Below the pieces are notes generated by a model. It saw nothing but the letters and a program-made list of their open reading frames with translations, had not been told where the DNA came from and made no database searches. From Acinetobacter beijerinckii CIP 110307 (GTDB lineage: Bacteria; Pseudomonadota; Gammaproteobacteria; Pseudomonadales; Moraxellaceae): a stretch of DNA of 64,000 nt. Below, in pieces: positions 55,191 to 63,859 of the stretch (positions within the stretch are counted from its first letter, which is position 1; the number at the start of each line of letters is the position of its first letter). A program made the position numbers and the translations under genes. The DNA is taken from contig NZ_KB849765.1 in assembly GCF_000369005.1 (NCBI RefSeq), positions 1,165,071 through 1,229,070 of the forward strand, in the 5' to 3' direction.

Positions 55191-56441
55191 TCAGGAAGCT
55201 ATTTTATTGAGTAACTTTTGCGAAAGTTGTTGTTGTTCTGGATTAAAGAGTGGTTGACTATTGTTCAATAGTAATTCTGCTGAAGCATACGCACCCAGTT
55301 CAATATACTGCTCTGCAAGATCTAAATTCAGCTGTGCTTCATTGAGTTGCTGTAGATCAGGGAATGATTGTACTAGCGGATCATTTGTAACTACATTAGA
55401 GCTGTGAGTAATCGGTGCAGAAAATTCAGCTTCAGGTTCTACAGTTGTTGATTCAGCGAGCTCAAATGAAAGTTCTGATTTTTCAATAACAGGTTGCTGT
55501 TCAATTTTAGCTTGAGGTTGATCAAAATTAAAATCTAGACTTGGTGCTTCAATGGCAACATCTTGAAAATCAGTTTTATTGGTCGCTACTTCTAAATTAG
55601 AAAAATTAAAGTCTAACTCTGGTTTTGCTTCTTCTGTTTTGCTTGGCTCAGCCGTTGGAGTGGCATCTAAGTTAAAAGAAAACTCTAATGGCTGCTGATC
55701 TTTTGTTTCTACAGTTTCAGTTTCAAGACTGACTGGTTCAGAAACTTGTTTTTGCTCAAAAGTAAAATTGAAATCTAATGGCTGAACTTCAGGAGCTGTT
55801 TCAACCGGTGTTTCTTGTGCTATTGGCGCAACCAATTCGGTTTGTAAATCATCAAATGATTCAGTGTTCTGTGATTTCGCAAGTGCGTCAAAATCGGCAT
55901 TATTGTTTTGTGCAGGCGTTACTACTGGTGGCGTAGTTTGATGAAAATGGTTTGAGCTAGAGCTGAATTCAATTGAATCAGGTTGCTTATTTTTTTCATA
56001 TTCACGTTGTTTTGCTTCAGCTGCTTCAGTTATAGCATCTAGTTTTAATGCTTTGATATGCTTGATCAGTTGATCAATAGCAAAGTCATCTTTTTGTGCT
56101 AAATGTATATCTAATAAAAATAAATATAATTCATGCTGTGAATTATCTTGTTTTAATAGTTGATTGATTTGAGCTTCAACAGCTTGATAGTTTTTGTCGG
56201 TAATTTGTTGTTCAATTTTTTGACGTAAGCTTTCGGAAATTGCTGTCGTCGTTTGTGGGGCTGGTTCTTGTTCTTCACGAACCAACGTCGTACGTGAAAC
56301 TTTTTTTGCAGCTACTTTCTTCGTTGCTTTTGCAGCAGTACCTTTTTTAGGTGTTGCTGAACTTTGGTTGTCAGCGCGTTTTTTTAAAACGATTGCAACG
56401 ACTAGTACAATGACTAGCAGTACAATGATTACAGTTGACAT
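55191..56441 (-). CDS. FimV C-terminal-like membrane protein (separate gene)
   Basis: This 416-residue protein begins with a membrane helix (STVIIVLLVIVLVVAIVL). Basic residues, an acidic low-complexity region with repeated LDFNF motifs, and a C-terminal FimV-type segment follow (LNLDLAEQYIELGAYASAELLL). This is the layout of the inner-membrane and cytoplasmic half of FimV/HubP. It lies 61 bases downstream of a gene with the periplasmic half. Its own AAGGGG ribosome site shows it is translated independently. It probably localises type IV pilus or polar components. Confidence 0.75.
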   Translation of the reverse strand: MSTVIIVLLVIVLVVAIVLKKRADNQSSATPKKGTAAKATKKVAAKKVSRTTLVREEQEPAPQTTTAISESLRQKIEQQITDKNYQAVEAQINQLLKQDNSQHELYLFLLDIHLAQKDDFAIDQLIKHIKALKLDAITEAAEAKQREYEKNKQPDSIEFSSSSNHFHQTTPPVVTPAQNNNADFDALAKSQNTESFDDLQTELVAPIAQETPVETAPEVQPLDFNFTFEQKQVSEPVSLETETVETKDQQPLEFSFNLDATPTAEPSKTEEAKPELDFNFSNLEVATNKTDFQDVAIEAPSLDFNFDQPQAKIEQQPVIEKSELSFELAESTTVEPEAEFSAPITHSSNVVTNDPLVQSFPDLQQLNEAQLNLDLAEQYIELGAYASAELLLNNSQPLFNPEQQQLSQKLLNKIAS

Positions 56442-56502
56442 GATCTATACCCCTTAAAGATAGAGCCGCTTTTGTGCAAATTTATGAGAATGTTCTCGTA
56501 AC

Positions 56503-57957
56503 TTAGTGTGTTGGCTTTTTAGTTTCTTGCTGTGCTTTCAACTGTTCTTGCAACTCAGCAAGTCGAGCATTTAATAGCTGAATACGTTGTTCCTTAGTAC
56601 GCAATGCTAACTCTAACTGTGTTACGTTTCTTTGTAATGTAACGGTTTTTTCTCGTGCTGTCATAACTTTTAATGATAAGTCTGCACTGGTTTTTTGCTG
56701 CAATGTGTCTTTTTTCGCACTTCCTGTACTTGAATCTTGATTGCTTTCTGCAACGAGAGACATCTCAGCTTGTTGTAAGCGATATTTAGCTTTAGTTGAA
56801 GGTGAGCGAGGAGTCTGTGCTGCAATCTGATTCGCTATTTGATTTGATCGAACAGGAACACTATTGAGATTAAAGTTTAAGCGAGAACCTTGTCTTAGTC
56901 GATTCGCATTGCCATCAATAAATGCATGTTCATTTTGAGCTTTGATCTGATTCATGACTTGTGCGACAGGTTGTTGAGTTTGTGCCGAGATACGTTGAGC
57001 AATACGCCATAATGACTCATTACGTTGTACGATATGTTGTTTTTGACCCTCTGCAGTTTCAACAGGTGGTGTTGGTGTCTTTTTCTTCTTGGTTTCAATT
57101 GTAGGTTGTTTTACTTGAAGCGGCGCTGTTTTGTTTTGCTCGACTTCTTTTTTATCAGTTGCTTTTAATTCACCTTCAACAGGTGGCAGTGGCTCAGGTG
57201 ATTTAGCAGTTTCAGCGATCGGGTTGTTGTTTTGCTGAGTTGGTGTTGGCGTTGCAGCTTCTTGGTTTGCTGCTTTTATAGTCTTCTCTTGAGTAGCGTT
57301 AACTTCAACTGCTGCTGGTTGCTGTAAATTAGTTGAAGACACCGTTGAAATTGCAGTTGGTGCAGAAGTACTTGCTTGAACATTATTTAATACAGGCGGT
57401 AGCGTAAATGGGGCATTTAACAGGTTTTCTTGTTTGTTATTTTGTTGTTTTGGAGTAGAGGTCGCTATATTAAAATGAGTACTTTCAGGTAAATTCAGTG
57501 CAATGTCTTTCTCACTCACAATAAATTTTGGCGTGAGCGATTTTTCATTATTTGTTTTTGCGATGTTATTTTTAACGCCTTGACGTATTGGTTGCTTGAT
57601 ATGTTTTAAATGACTGGCACTACCTTCTTGGATTTTTAGAATAATGTTGAGTTCAGAATCAATCATTGGACGAGTAGACGTGATAACAATAACACCTTCA
57701 CCTTTAGTGTTACGGCGAGTGTAAAAGTTTAAACCACTGGGTGGTTGATGAGCCGCACCAATCATCATTAGATCTTCTGGCGTCGCTAAGCTAACATCTA
57801 ACTTATCATTGCTATTGGCTTGGTGAAAACTCATTTCAGCATAGAGTAGCTCACCTGGCGCAGATTGGATTTGCAATGGGTCAAGTGTAATCGCATAAAG
57901 AGGTTGCGAAGAAAATATGGCTAAAATGGCAATTTTTAATTTGTTATAAACAGTCAT
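56503..57957 (-). CDS. fimV: FimV N-terminal-like periplasmic protein with LysM-like core
   Basis: This 484-residue protein has a signal peptide (about 1-22) and the FimV N-terminal beta domain (ITLDPLQIQSAPGELLYAEM). A Pro/Thr/Gln-rich linker leads to the FimV-core LysM segment (HIVQRNESLWRIAQRI, then ANRLRQGSRLNFNL) and a C-terminal coiled coil (about 435-480). It ends before any membrane helix, where full-length FimV would continue. The neighbour encodes the missing part. Position between asd and truA supports the assignment. Confidence 0.82.
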   Translation of the reverse strand: MTVYNKLKIAILAIFSSQPLYAITLDPLQIQSAPGELLYAEMSFHQANSNDKLDVSLATPEDLMMIGAAHQPPSGLNFYTRRNTKGEGVIVITSTRPMIDSELNIILKIQEGSASHLKHIKQPIRQGVKNNIAKTNNEKSLTPKFIVSEKDIALNLPESTHFNIATSTPKQQNNKQENLLNAPFTLPPVLNNVQASTSAPTAISTVSSTNLQQPAAVEVNATQEKTIKAANQEAATPTPTQQNNNPIAETAKSPEPLPPVEGELKATDKKEVEQNKTAPLQVKQPTIETKKKKTPTPPVETAEGQKQHIVQRNESLWRIAQRISAQTQQPVAQVMNQIKAQNEHAFIDGNANRLRQGSRLNFNLNSVPVRSNQIANQIAAQTPRSPSTKAKYRLQQAEMSLVAESNQDSSTGSAKKDTLQQKTSADLSLKVMTAREKTVTLQRNVTQLELALRTKEQRIQLLNARLAELQEQLKAQQETKKPTH

Positions 57958-58050
57958 CTCGATCCATGAAAAAGTGATGTTTTAGTCGGTAAAAAGTATA
58001 CATTACCGTGATGTAAATGAATTGTAAATTCTTCAAATTTAATGACATAA

Positions 58051-58080
58051 AAAAAGCCGATCAAATGTGATCGGCTTTTT
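58051..58080 (-). terminator. Terminator after asd
   Basis: A 13-bp stem AAAAAGCCGATCA / TGATCGGCTTTTT with an AATG loop and T run on the minus strand lies 18 bases past the asd stop. Confidence 0.9.
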
Positions 58081-58098
58081 ATTTTTAGTGATTTTTGC

Positions 58099-59217
58099 TT
58101 AGACGTTCTTGTATTCAACAAGAATACGTAACATACGGCGTAATGGCTCAGCTGCACCCCAAAGAAGTTGGTCACCTACAGTGAATGCGCCTAGATATTC
58201 TTTACCCATGTTGAGCTTACGTAAACGACCAACAGGTACAGTTAATGTACCTGTTACGGCTACAGGTGTTAAATCTGTCATTGACGCTTCACGGGTATTT
58301 GGAACAACTTTCGCCCATTGGCTTGATTGGCGAATCATATCTTCGATTTCATCAAGCGCAACGTCTTTTTTCAACTTTAAAGTGATTGCTTGTGAGTGGC
58401 AACGCATTGCACCGATACGAACACAGTGACCATCAATTGGAACGATTTGTTGATTACCTAAGATTTTATTGGTTTCAACTTGACCTTTCCATTCTTCTTT
58501 TGATTGACCACTTTCGAGTTGTTTGTCGATATATGGAATTAAAGAGCCAGCGAGTGGTACGCCAAAGTTAGACTTTGGAAAACCTTCACCACGTTGCAAG
58601 TCTGCAATTTGACGATCAATATCAAGGATCGCAGATTTTGGATCATCCAATAACGCTTTAGTATTGTTATATAAATAGCCCATGCCTGTGATCAGTTCAC
58701 GCATATTTTGCGCACCAGCACCTGACGCAGCTTGATAAGTCATTGAAGTTGCCCATTCCACTAAATTATTTTGGAACAGCGAGCCTAAACCCATGAGCAT
58801 CAATGAAACAGTACAGTTACCGCCGACAAATGTTTTAGTTCCATTAACTAAACCATCTTTGATCACATTTAAGTTCACTGGATCAAGTACAATAATGGCA
58901 TCGTCAGCCATACGTAATGTAGACGCAGCATCAATCCAATAACCATCCCAACCTTCAGCTTTTAGTTTTGGGAATACATCAGAGGTATAATCGCCACCTT
59001 GACAGGTTAAAATGACATCCATTTGCTTCAGACTGGTAATATCTGATGCATCCATAAGTGCTGGGGCAGTCTTACCACCAAATGAAGGAGCTTCGCCACC
59101 TGCATTACTGGTAGAAAAATAGAATGGCTCAATATGAGCAAAATCATTCTCTTCAACCATACGTTGCATAAGGACAGAACCAACCATCCCACGCCAACCG
59201 ACCAGACCTACTTTCAT
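58099..59217 (-). CDS. asd: Aspartate-semialdehyde dehydrogenase
   Basis: This 372-residue enzyme reduces aspartyl phosphate to the semialdehyde for lysine, threonine, methionine and diaminopimelate. It has the NADP motif [14 protein letters not shown], the active-site Cys in [12 protein letters not shown], and the active-site His in [12 protein letters not shown]. These are features of the gammaproteobacterial type. The ATG at 59217 (MKVGLVGW) is the family start; the frame open to 59286 is not used. It is followed by the split fimV. Confidence 0.96.
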   Translation of the reverse strand: MKVGLVGWRGMVGSVLMQRMVEENDFAHIEPFYFSTSNAGGEAPSFGGKTAPALMDASDITSLKQMDVILTCQGGDYTSDVFPKLKAEGWDGYWIDAASTLRMADDAIIVLDPVNLNVIKDGLVNGTKTFVGGNCTVSLMLMGLGSLFQNNLVEWATSMTYQAASGAGAQNMRELITGMGYLYNNTKALLDDPKSAILDIDRQIADLQRGEGFPKSNFGVPLAGSLIPYIDKQLESGQSKEEWKGQVETNKILGNQQIVPIDGHCVRIGAMRCHSQAITLKLKKDVALDEIEDMIRQSSQWAKVVPNTREASMTDLTPVAVTGTLTVPVGRLRKLNMGKEYLGAFTVGDQLLWGAAEPLRRMLRILVEYKNV

Positions 59218-59405
59218 GTCATTGTGCCTCGGTATGTAAAAAACTTTAAAGGGGTTTGAGTGTATCAAAAGCGACCACAACTGCAAGCGTTACGTAAATA
59301 AAACGATAATTTTGTTGAGTGGAATAACTTGTTTATATTAGATACAAAATTGATAAAGCCATAACTTTATTGAAAAATCCACAGGATCTCTAAGAGTAAA
59401 ATGAA

Positions 59406-60551
59406 ATGATATGGATTGAGATTTGCGCAGTATTGGTTATTTGGCTCAGTGTTTGGTCTTTAATCCCTCGTGATGAATGGTGGTTTCGGGGAGCCGACTT
59501 TCCTCGCTTGCAAATTCTGGCGATCGGAATTCTTGCCTTACTCGGCTTGTTATTTATAGATGCTGAATGGAGTTTGGACAGGGAGATTTTATTATTCTGT
59601 ACTATTGCAGCAGTGGCCTATCAATTAAAAATGGTATTACCCTATACACCTATATGGAAGAAACAAGTTCAGAAAGTTAAACCAGAACAGATCAATCAGG
59701 ATCAAAAAATTTCATTATTGGTCGCGAATGTATTAACGCCAAATGATAAATATCATTTACTGCTTTCACATATTGAAAATCTTAAACCTGATATTGTACT
59801 TACGCTTGAGTCCGATCAAAAATGGCAAGATGCTTTACAGCCAATTGAAAAAGATTATCCGCATCGAGTTGCAGTACCTTTAGATAATTTATATGGCATG
59901 CATTTATATAGCCGTTTGCCCTTAATTGAGTCTGAAATCAAATTTATCTTGAGTGATGAGATTCCTTCGATACATGCCACATTAACATTGAATGCAGGAA
60001 ATATCGTACAGCTGTATTGTTTACATCCGAAGCCGCCAAGTCCCACGGAGGCGAAAGATTCAACTTTAAGAGATGCTGAGCTTTTAATTATTGGTGATCG
60101 TATCAAAGATTTAGATCAAAGCTGTATTGTTATGGGGGATCTAAATGATGTGGCGTGGTCGAGAACTACGCGGTTATTTCAGCGCATCAGCGGTTTACTT
60201 GATCCACGCGTTGGTCGCTATTTTATGAATACTTTTCATGCTGATTATCCATTATTGCGCTGGTCACTTGACCATGTCTTTCATAGTACAGACTTTGGAT
60301 TAGTCGATATGAAACGTTTAGATCATATTGGTTCGGATCATTTTCCAGTGTATGTAGTTTTGCAAACATCGACTGTATTTGAGCAAGAACAGCAAGAACT
60401 TGAACAGACAGAAGATGATGAAGAGGAAGCACAGCAGGCGATTCAAGAAGGAATAGAAAAAGCTGAACGTGAAGAAAAAAAGGTGGTAGATAGTCTTGCA
60501 CAGCCGCATAAAAAGATGATGAATATTCAAGATAGGCAAACTGTGGTGTAA
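59406..60551 (+). CDS. Membrane-anchored endonuclease/exonuclease/phosphatase-family protein
   Basis: This 381-residue protein has two or three N-terminal membrane helices (about 5-20, 35-52, 62-80). An EEP-fold domain follows with VLTLESDQKW, CIVMGDLNDVAWS, LDHVFHS and the terminal SDHFPVYV; these give the metal and catalytic residues of the DNase I/phosphatase fold. A highly acidic, glutamine-rich tail follows (about 325-381). Similar proteins are annotated as EEP or nuclease/phosphatase; the substrate may be a lipid or nucleic acid. The region after it contains a candidate sRNA. Confidence 0.85.
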   Translation: MIWIEICAVLVIWLSVWSLIPRDEWWFRGADFPRLQILAIGILALLGLLFIDAEWSLDREILLFCTIAAVAYQLKMVLPYTPIWKKQVQKVKPEQINQDQKISLLVANVLTPNDKYHLLLSHIENLKPDIVLTLESDQKWQDALQPIEKDYPHRVAVPLDNLYGMHLYSRLPLIESEIKFILSDEIPSIHATLTLNAGNIVQLYCLHPKPPSPTEAKDSTLRDAELLIIGDRIKDLDQSCIVMGDLNDVAWSRTTRLFQRISGLLDPRVGRYFMNTFHADYPLLRWSLDHVFHSTDFGLVDMKRLDHIGSDHFPVYVVLQTSTVFEQEQQELEQTEDDEEEAQQAIQEGIEKAEREEKKVVDSLAQPHKKMMNIQDRQTVV

Positions 60552-60619
60552 GCATTATCGTACAATGATTTAGGCCTGCAACGAATAGTCCGAATTGATT
60601 AAAAGGTTTATTCTAAATA

Positions 60620-60790
60620 CATCAGCACAGGGACGCAGGAATGGATTTCCGATTAAGGATAGCGACGCTGAGAAGGAAAAAGCATTATGGATATGATGCA
60701 TGCGATGGAAGCAGGATAAAAACAAAGAGTGAAAGCACAACCTCATTTGCCCGAGTTTAGCAGGATGCGAAACTCGGGTTTTAATTTTTT
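60620..60790 (+). ncRNA. Candidate GGA-rich small RNA with terminator
   Basis: The 288-base gap after the EEP gene contains no reading frame. A Rho-independent terminator lies at 60750-60790 (CCCGAGTTT / AAACTCGGG, then TTTTAATTTTTT). Nine GGA triplets lie between 60631 and 60765: at 60631, 60638, 60643, 60657, 60675, 60689, 60707, 60714 and, in the terminator loop, 60763. Most read AGGA or TGGA. That density is well above chance and resembles CsrB/RsmZ-type RNAs that sequester CsrA. The 5' end is not defined; the minus strand is not excluded. Confidence 0.5.
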
Positions 60791-60839
60791 AATGTATGGA
60801 TTTAAATCGTTACATCTTATTTGACTTTTCTTACCTTAC

Positions 60840-61541
60840 TTAAGGCATCGGCTCAGCTTCAGTAATAGGAAGTTGAATGGTTGGCTCTTCAGCAATCACT
60901 TTTGGAATAAGACGCTTTTGCATGATAACTGTGATCTGAGCTGCTTCACATTTATCCCATACAGTTTCATTTTTAGGTAAATCTGTACTATAGAAAGAAT
61001 AATAGTTTACGGTAATAGGTTCTTGAGTTTCAGCAAACTTCAGATCTACTTCATAACGTCGTATTTCAAAAGGCTTTAAAACTTGAAGGCTATCTTGATC
61101 AGCCGCACATTTGAGAGATTCCCCGGGCAGAATATTCATCGTCCCTATTTCATAATCAATCTGACGACAGAGCGGAGTAAGCGCATAAACATAATTCGGT
61201 GTGGTGTTTTCAATCTCAATTTGTAAAGGTGAGATTGCGAGTGATCGAATGGTTTCAGGTGGTATAGGTTGCTTATTATCTGCATAAATGAACCTCATCC
61301 GACGTTGTACACCCGAGCAGGTACTTTCTGATTCGGCAGGAATTTTAGCCACATATTCATAGTGTTCATCTCCATCGCCAGTTGATGGATTGGATGAATT
61401 ATCATTGCCTCCGGGAACTGGTTTTTGCGTACCTGAACCACTTCCACCTAGGCTTACATTGGCAGCCAAAAAGTTTTCGCCACAGCCGATTAGACTTATG
61501 GTGGCGCTGTAAAGTAAAAGTGACAAACAGAAACGCTTCAT
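60840..61541 (-). CDS. Hypothetical lipoprotein with Gly/Ser/Pro-rich linker
   Basis: This 233-residue protein starts at 61541 with AAGGAT upstream. A lipoprotein signal (FCLSLLLYSATISLIGC) is followed by a Gly/Ser/Pro/Asn-rich linker (LGGSGSGTQKPVPGGNDNSS) and a beta-rich domain with five cysteines. It lies one base downstream of a DUF6502 gene, so they are translationally coupled. The linker style resembles that of the lipoprotein at the right edge of the window. No family is recognised. Confidence 0.75.
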   Translation of the reverse strand: MKRFCLSLLLYSATISLIGCGENFLAANVSLGGSGSGTQKPVPGGNDNSSNPSTGDGDEHYEYVAKIPAESESTCSGVQRRMRFIYADNKQPIPPETIRSLAISPLQIEIENTTPNYVYALTPLCRQIDYEIGTMNILPGESLKCAADQDSLQVLKPFEIRRYEVDLKFAETQEPITVNYYSFYSTDLPKNETVWDKCEAAQITVIMQKRLIPKVIAEEPTIQLPITEAEPMP

Positions 61542-61542
61542 T

Positions 61543-62427
61543 TTATTTATCCTTATATTGATAAGGAATTTGCAGCTTTGTTTCCTTATCATATTGATAG
61601 ATTCCTAAACGAAATTGATAAGTCGCATCTTGTTGGTTTTGGTCTTTTTCACAGCATTGAATGGCCGCATTCAGTAATTGTTTTGCCATGTTCTGCCAAA
61701 GTTCAATACTGAGTTGACGCAAAGATTCTATGGACTCTAAAGTGAGTTTTTCGGCATGAACTGCTTGTTCAAGATGGGTAAATGTTTTCTCACTGATAAA
61801 GTTGTCGACGCCTGCTGCGAGATGATCAGTTAAATTGGCTGAAAATAATGCCTTACTTTCTTGCATCTGATTATCTGGCGTAAAACTATGTTGTTGTAAA
61901 ATGACATCCGATCCTTTTTGTTCTACGACACCTAGACGTTGTAGTTCAAATAGAATTGAGCGGGGATGTTTCTCGGTTGAAATATATCGTACCAATGCTT
62001 CAAAACTATTTTCGTCGCCAGAGACAGGAATTTGATGCGGTAAATCAAGTGCAATCCAACGTGCAATGACACGAGCAGGGACACTAATGGCAAAATTCGG
62101 AGTCGCCTCTGCATTTATTTGGTTGGCTTGCTGTCTAAATGCACTCACATCTTTCCGATGTAATCCTGATAAAAGACTGACCGCTGAATCTGTTTTATTT
62201 TGCTGAATTCGTTCTAATTCCGCTAAAGCTTGATCATAGAAAATTGGTTTTAAGGCTGCAACGAAATCGGTATAACCAACGCCTGAATGAATAAGCCAAC
62301 GTGCAATATGCTGCATCATCGGAAAAATACTTTCCAATGTGGTTTCTGCATCTTGGGGAATAATTCCTTGTGCATTTGCAGGATTTAATTCGGTGCTAAT
62401 CATCATTTGGTCGATTGGTTTTTCCAT
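61543..62427 (-). CDS. DUF6502-like protein
   Basis: This 294-residue cytoplasmic protein is helical. Its N-terminal half reads HIARWLIHSGVGYTDFVAALKPIFYDQAL and then SLLSGLHRKDVSAF, in short blocks. This looks like the winged-helix-like start of DUF6502 proteins, followed by ARVIARW and a C-terminal helical region. I place it there from memory. In other proteobacteria such proteins lie next to lipoprotein or DUF5666 genes, as here. It is coupled to the downstream lipoprotein gene; function is unknown. Confidence 0.7.
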   Translation of the reverse strand: MEKPIDQMMISTELNPANAQGIIPQDAETTLESIFPMMQHIARWLIHSGVGYTDFVAALKPIFYDQALAELERIQQNKTDSAVSLLSGLHRKDVSAFRQQANQINAEATPNFAISVPARVIARWIALDLPHQIPVSGDENSFEALVRYISTEKHPRSILFELQRLGVVEQKGSDVILQQHSFTPDNQMQESKALFSANLTDHLAAGVDNFISEKTFTHLEQAVHAEKLTLESIESLRQLSIELWQNMAKQLLNAAIQCCEKDQNQQDATYQFRLGIYQYDKETKLQIPYQYKDK

Positions 62428-62481
62428 ATAAACACCATTATCAAATTTTTTTGAACAAGCCTATTTCAATTATCTATCCCT

Positions 62482-63726
62482 TTAAATTTGCGAAGGATAG
62501 GGGAATGATTCGGCACCGCCATTATCAATATTAAAATGAGTAAAAGATACACTTATAGACACGTGTAGGCTCTCAACACAGTGCCACCAACCGATCGGAA
62601 TAAATAAAGCATCGCCTTCATTTAAAATACATTCAATTTTAGAGCATTTTTTTAGCTCAGGAAATTGTTCAATCATCTGTGGATCATGCGGATCGGCAAT
62701 TTGGCTAAACACGGCAACATCATTATATAAATGCGGGGTCTGCATCGCTGGTATCAGCGTCACTTTTTTCTTGCCATAAATTTGGACTAAAAAATTATTG
62801 GTGAGGTCATGATGAAGTGGGGTAAAAGCTCCTTTGGGTCCAAACCAGATGAAACTACGCTTCCGAACTTGTTCATGATCAGTGAAATCATGAAATTCAC
62901 CAATGTCTTTAAACAATTCCGACAAATTTGAATGACTTGCTTTGGCATTGTTTGCCGTCATATAAAAGTTATTTGAATGTGGGTTTTGTTCTATCAAATC
63001 TACAAAGTCATTCATCGTCATCTGTGTTTTATGCTGAATCGAATTCCTTTCAAATAAAGGGTCGCGTTCCCGATTAAATTGAACTTCAATTTTTTTATCA
63101 GCAATCGTTTTTCTAAAATATTCAGGAGACCATTTTTTCCGTGCATCCCAATGGTCAATCGCATTATTTAAAATCACAGGTAAATTTCGACTGTAATAAT
63201 GATGAACAAAATGTTCAAAACTTGGTACTTGAATTCGCTCAATTTTATTGTAAGCAATGTTTAAACGAGCAAAACGATCTAAGGTATCCAATAACCAATT
63301 TCGTTTCTGCAATAAAAAATGCTGTTGTTGGGCAATTTTAAAATACGGGTTTTGTTTTAAATGAACTAGTTCATTAGCGATGTCAATTTCATTTAAGCCT
63401 TGCGCTTTAAGCGTTTGATAAATCAGTTCTTTAGTCTTTTGTTCAAATAAGGCTTGTGCCAGCCAAGTTTTTTGTTCTTGGGTCAAATCTTGTGCAGGAT
63501 TAGATCGGTTTTTTTGTTCTACGATTTGCTCTAACCAACTGAAATGTTCCTGAGCTTGTTGATTGGATTGCGTGCTTGTTTGGGTTGGATCAATTAATCC
63601 CTCTTTTAATAAAATTTGAGCTAATTCCTCTGGAGCGCAACCTCTTTGTATATTTTCGATTAACCATGCATTCCAATTTTCAGGTAATGCATTGAATTGC
63701 TGTATTAAATTAGCATGTGTATCCAT
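62482..63726 (-). CDS. JmjC/cupin-like-domain protein
   Basis: This 414-residue protein has an N-terminal helical region (1-140) and a C-terminal cupin-8/JmjC-like domain. The putative iron ligands are H305-x-D307 (TPLHHDLTNN) and H382 (FIPIGWWHCVES), and a 2-oxoglutarate-binding Lys may lie in YGKKKVTLIP. Family members are Fe(II)/2OG hydroxylases of proteins or RNA. The target is unknown. It lies 54 bases upstream of the DUF6502 gene in the same direction, suggesting an operon. Confidence 0.85.
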   Translation of the reverse strand: MDTHANLIQQFNALPENWNAWLIENIQRGCAPEELAQILLKEGLIDPTQTSTQSNQQAQEHFSWLEQIVEQKNRSNPAQDLTQEQKTWLAQALFEQKTKELIYQTLKAQGLNEIDIANELVHLKQNPYFKIAQQQHFLLQKRNWLLDTLDRFARLNIAYNKIERIQVPSFEHFVHHYYSRNLPVILNNAIDHWDARKKWSPEYFRKTIADKKIEVQFNRERDPLFERNSIQHKTQMTMNDFVDLIEQNPHSNNFYMTANNAKASHSNLSELFKDIGEFHDFTDHEQVRKRSFIWFGPKGAFTPLHHDLTNNFLVQIYGKKKVTLIPAMQTPHLYNDVAVFSQIADPHDPQMIEQFPELKKCSKIECILNEGDALFIPIGWWHCVESLHVSISVSFTHFNIDNGGAESFPYPSQI

Positions 63727-63859
63727 ACATCTTGACCCATCAATATAAAGATTTGACCTTCTGTTATTAATTTAAGCATAAAAACATTTGCACTCAAGAA
63801 GAAAAGTGTTAAATTTTCACATGTATAATATGTGAAAAAATCACACAGAGAGCTCAGCA

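Noticed and set aside
60223..60555. A 110-codon minus-strand frame with Phe/Leu-rich segments opposite the EEP gene
   Set aside because: It is the complement of the acidic Glu/Gln tail of the EEP protein, which explains its hydrophobic look.
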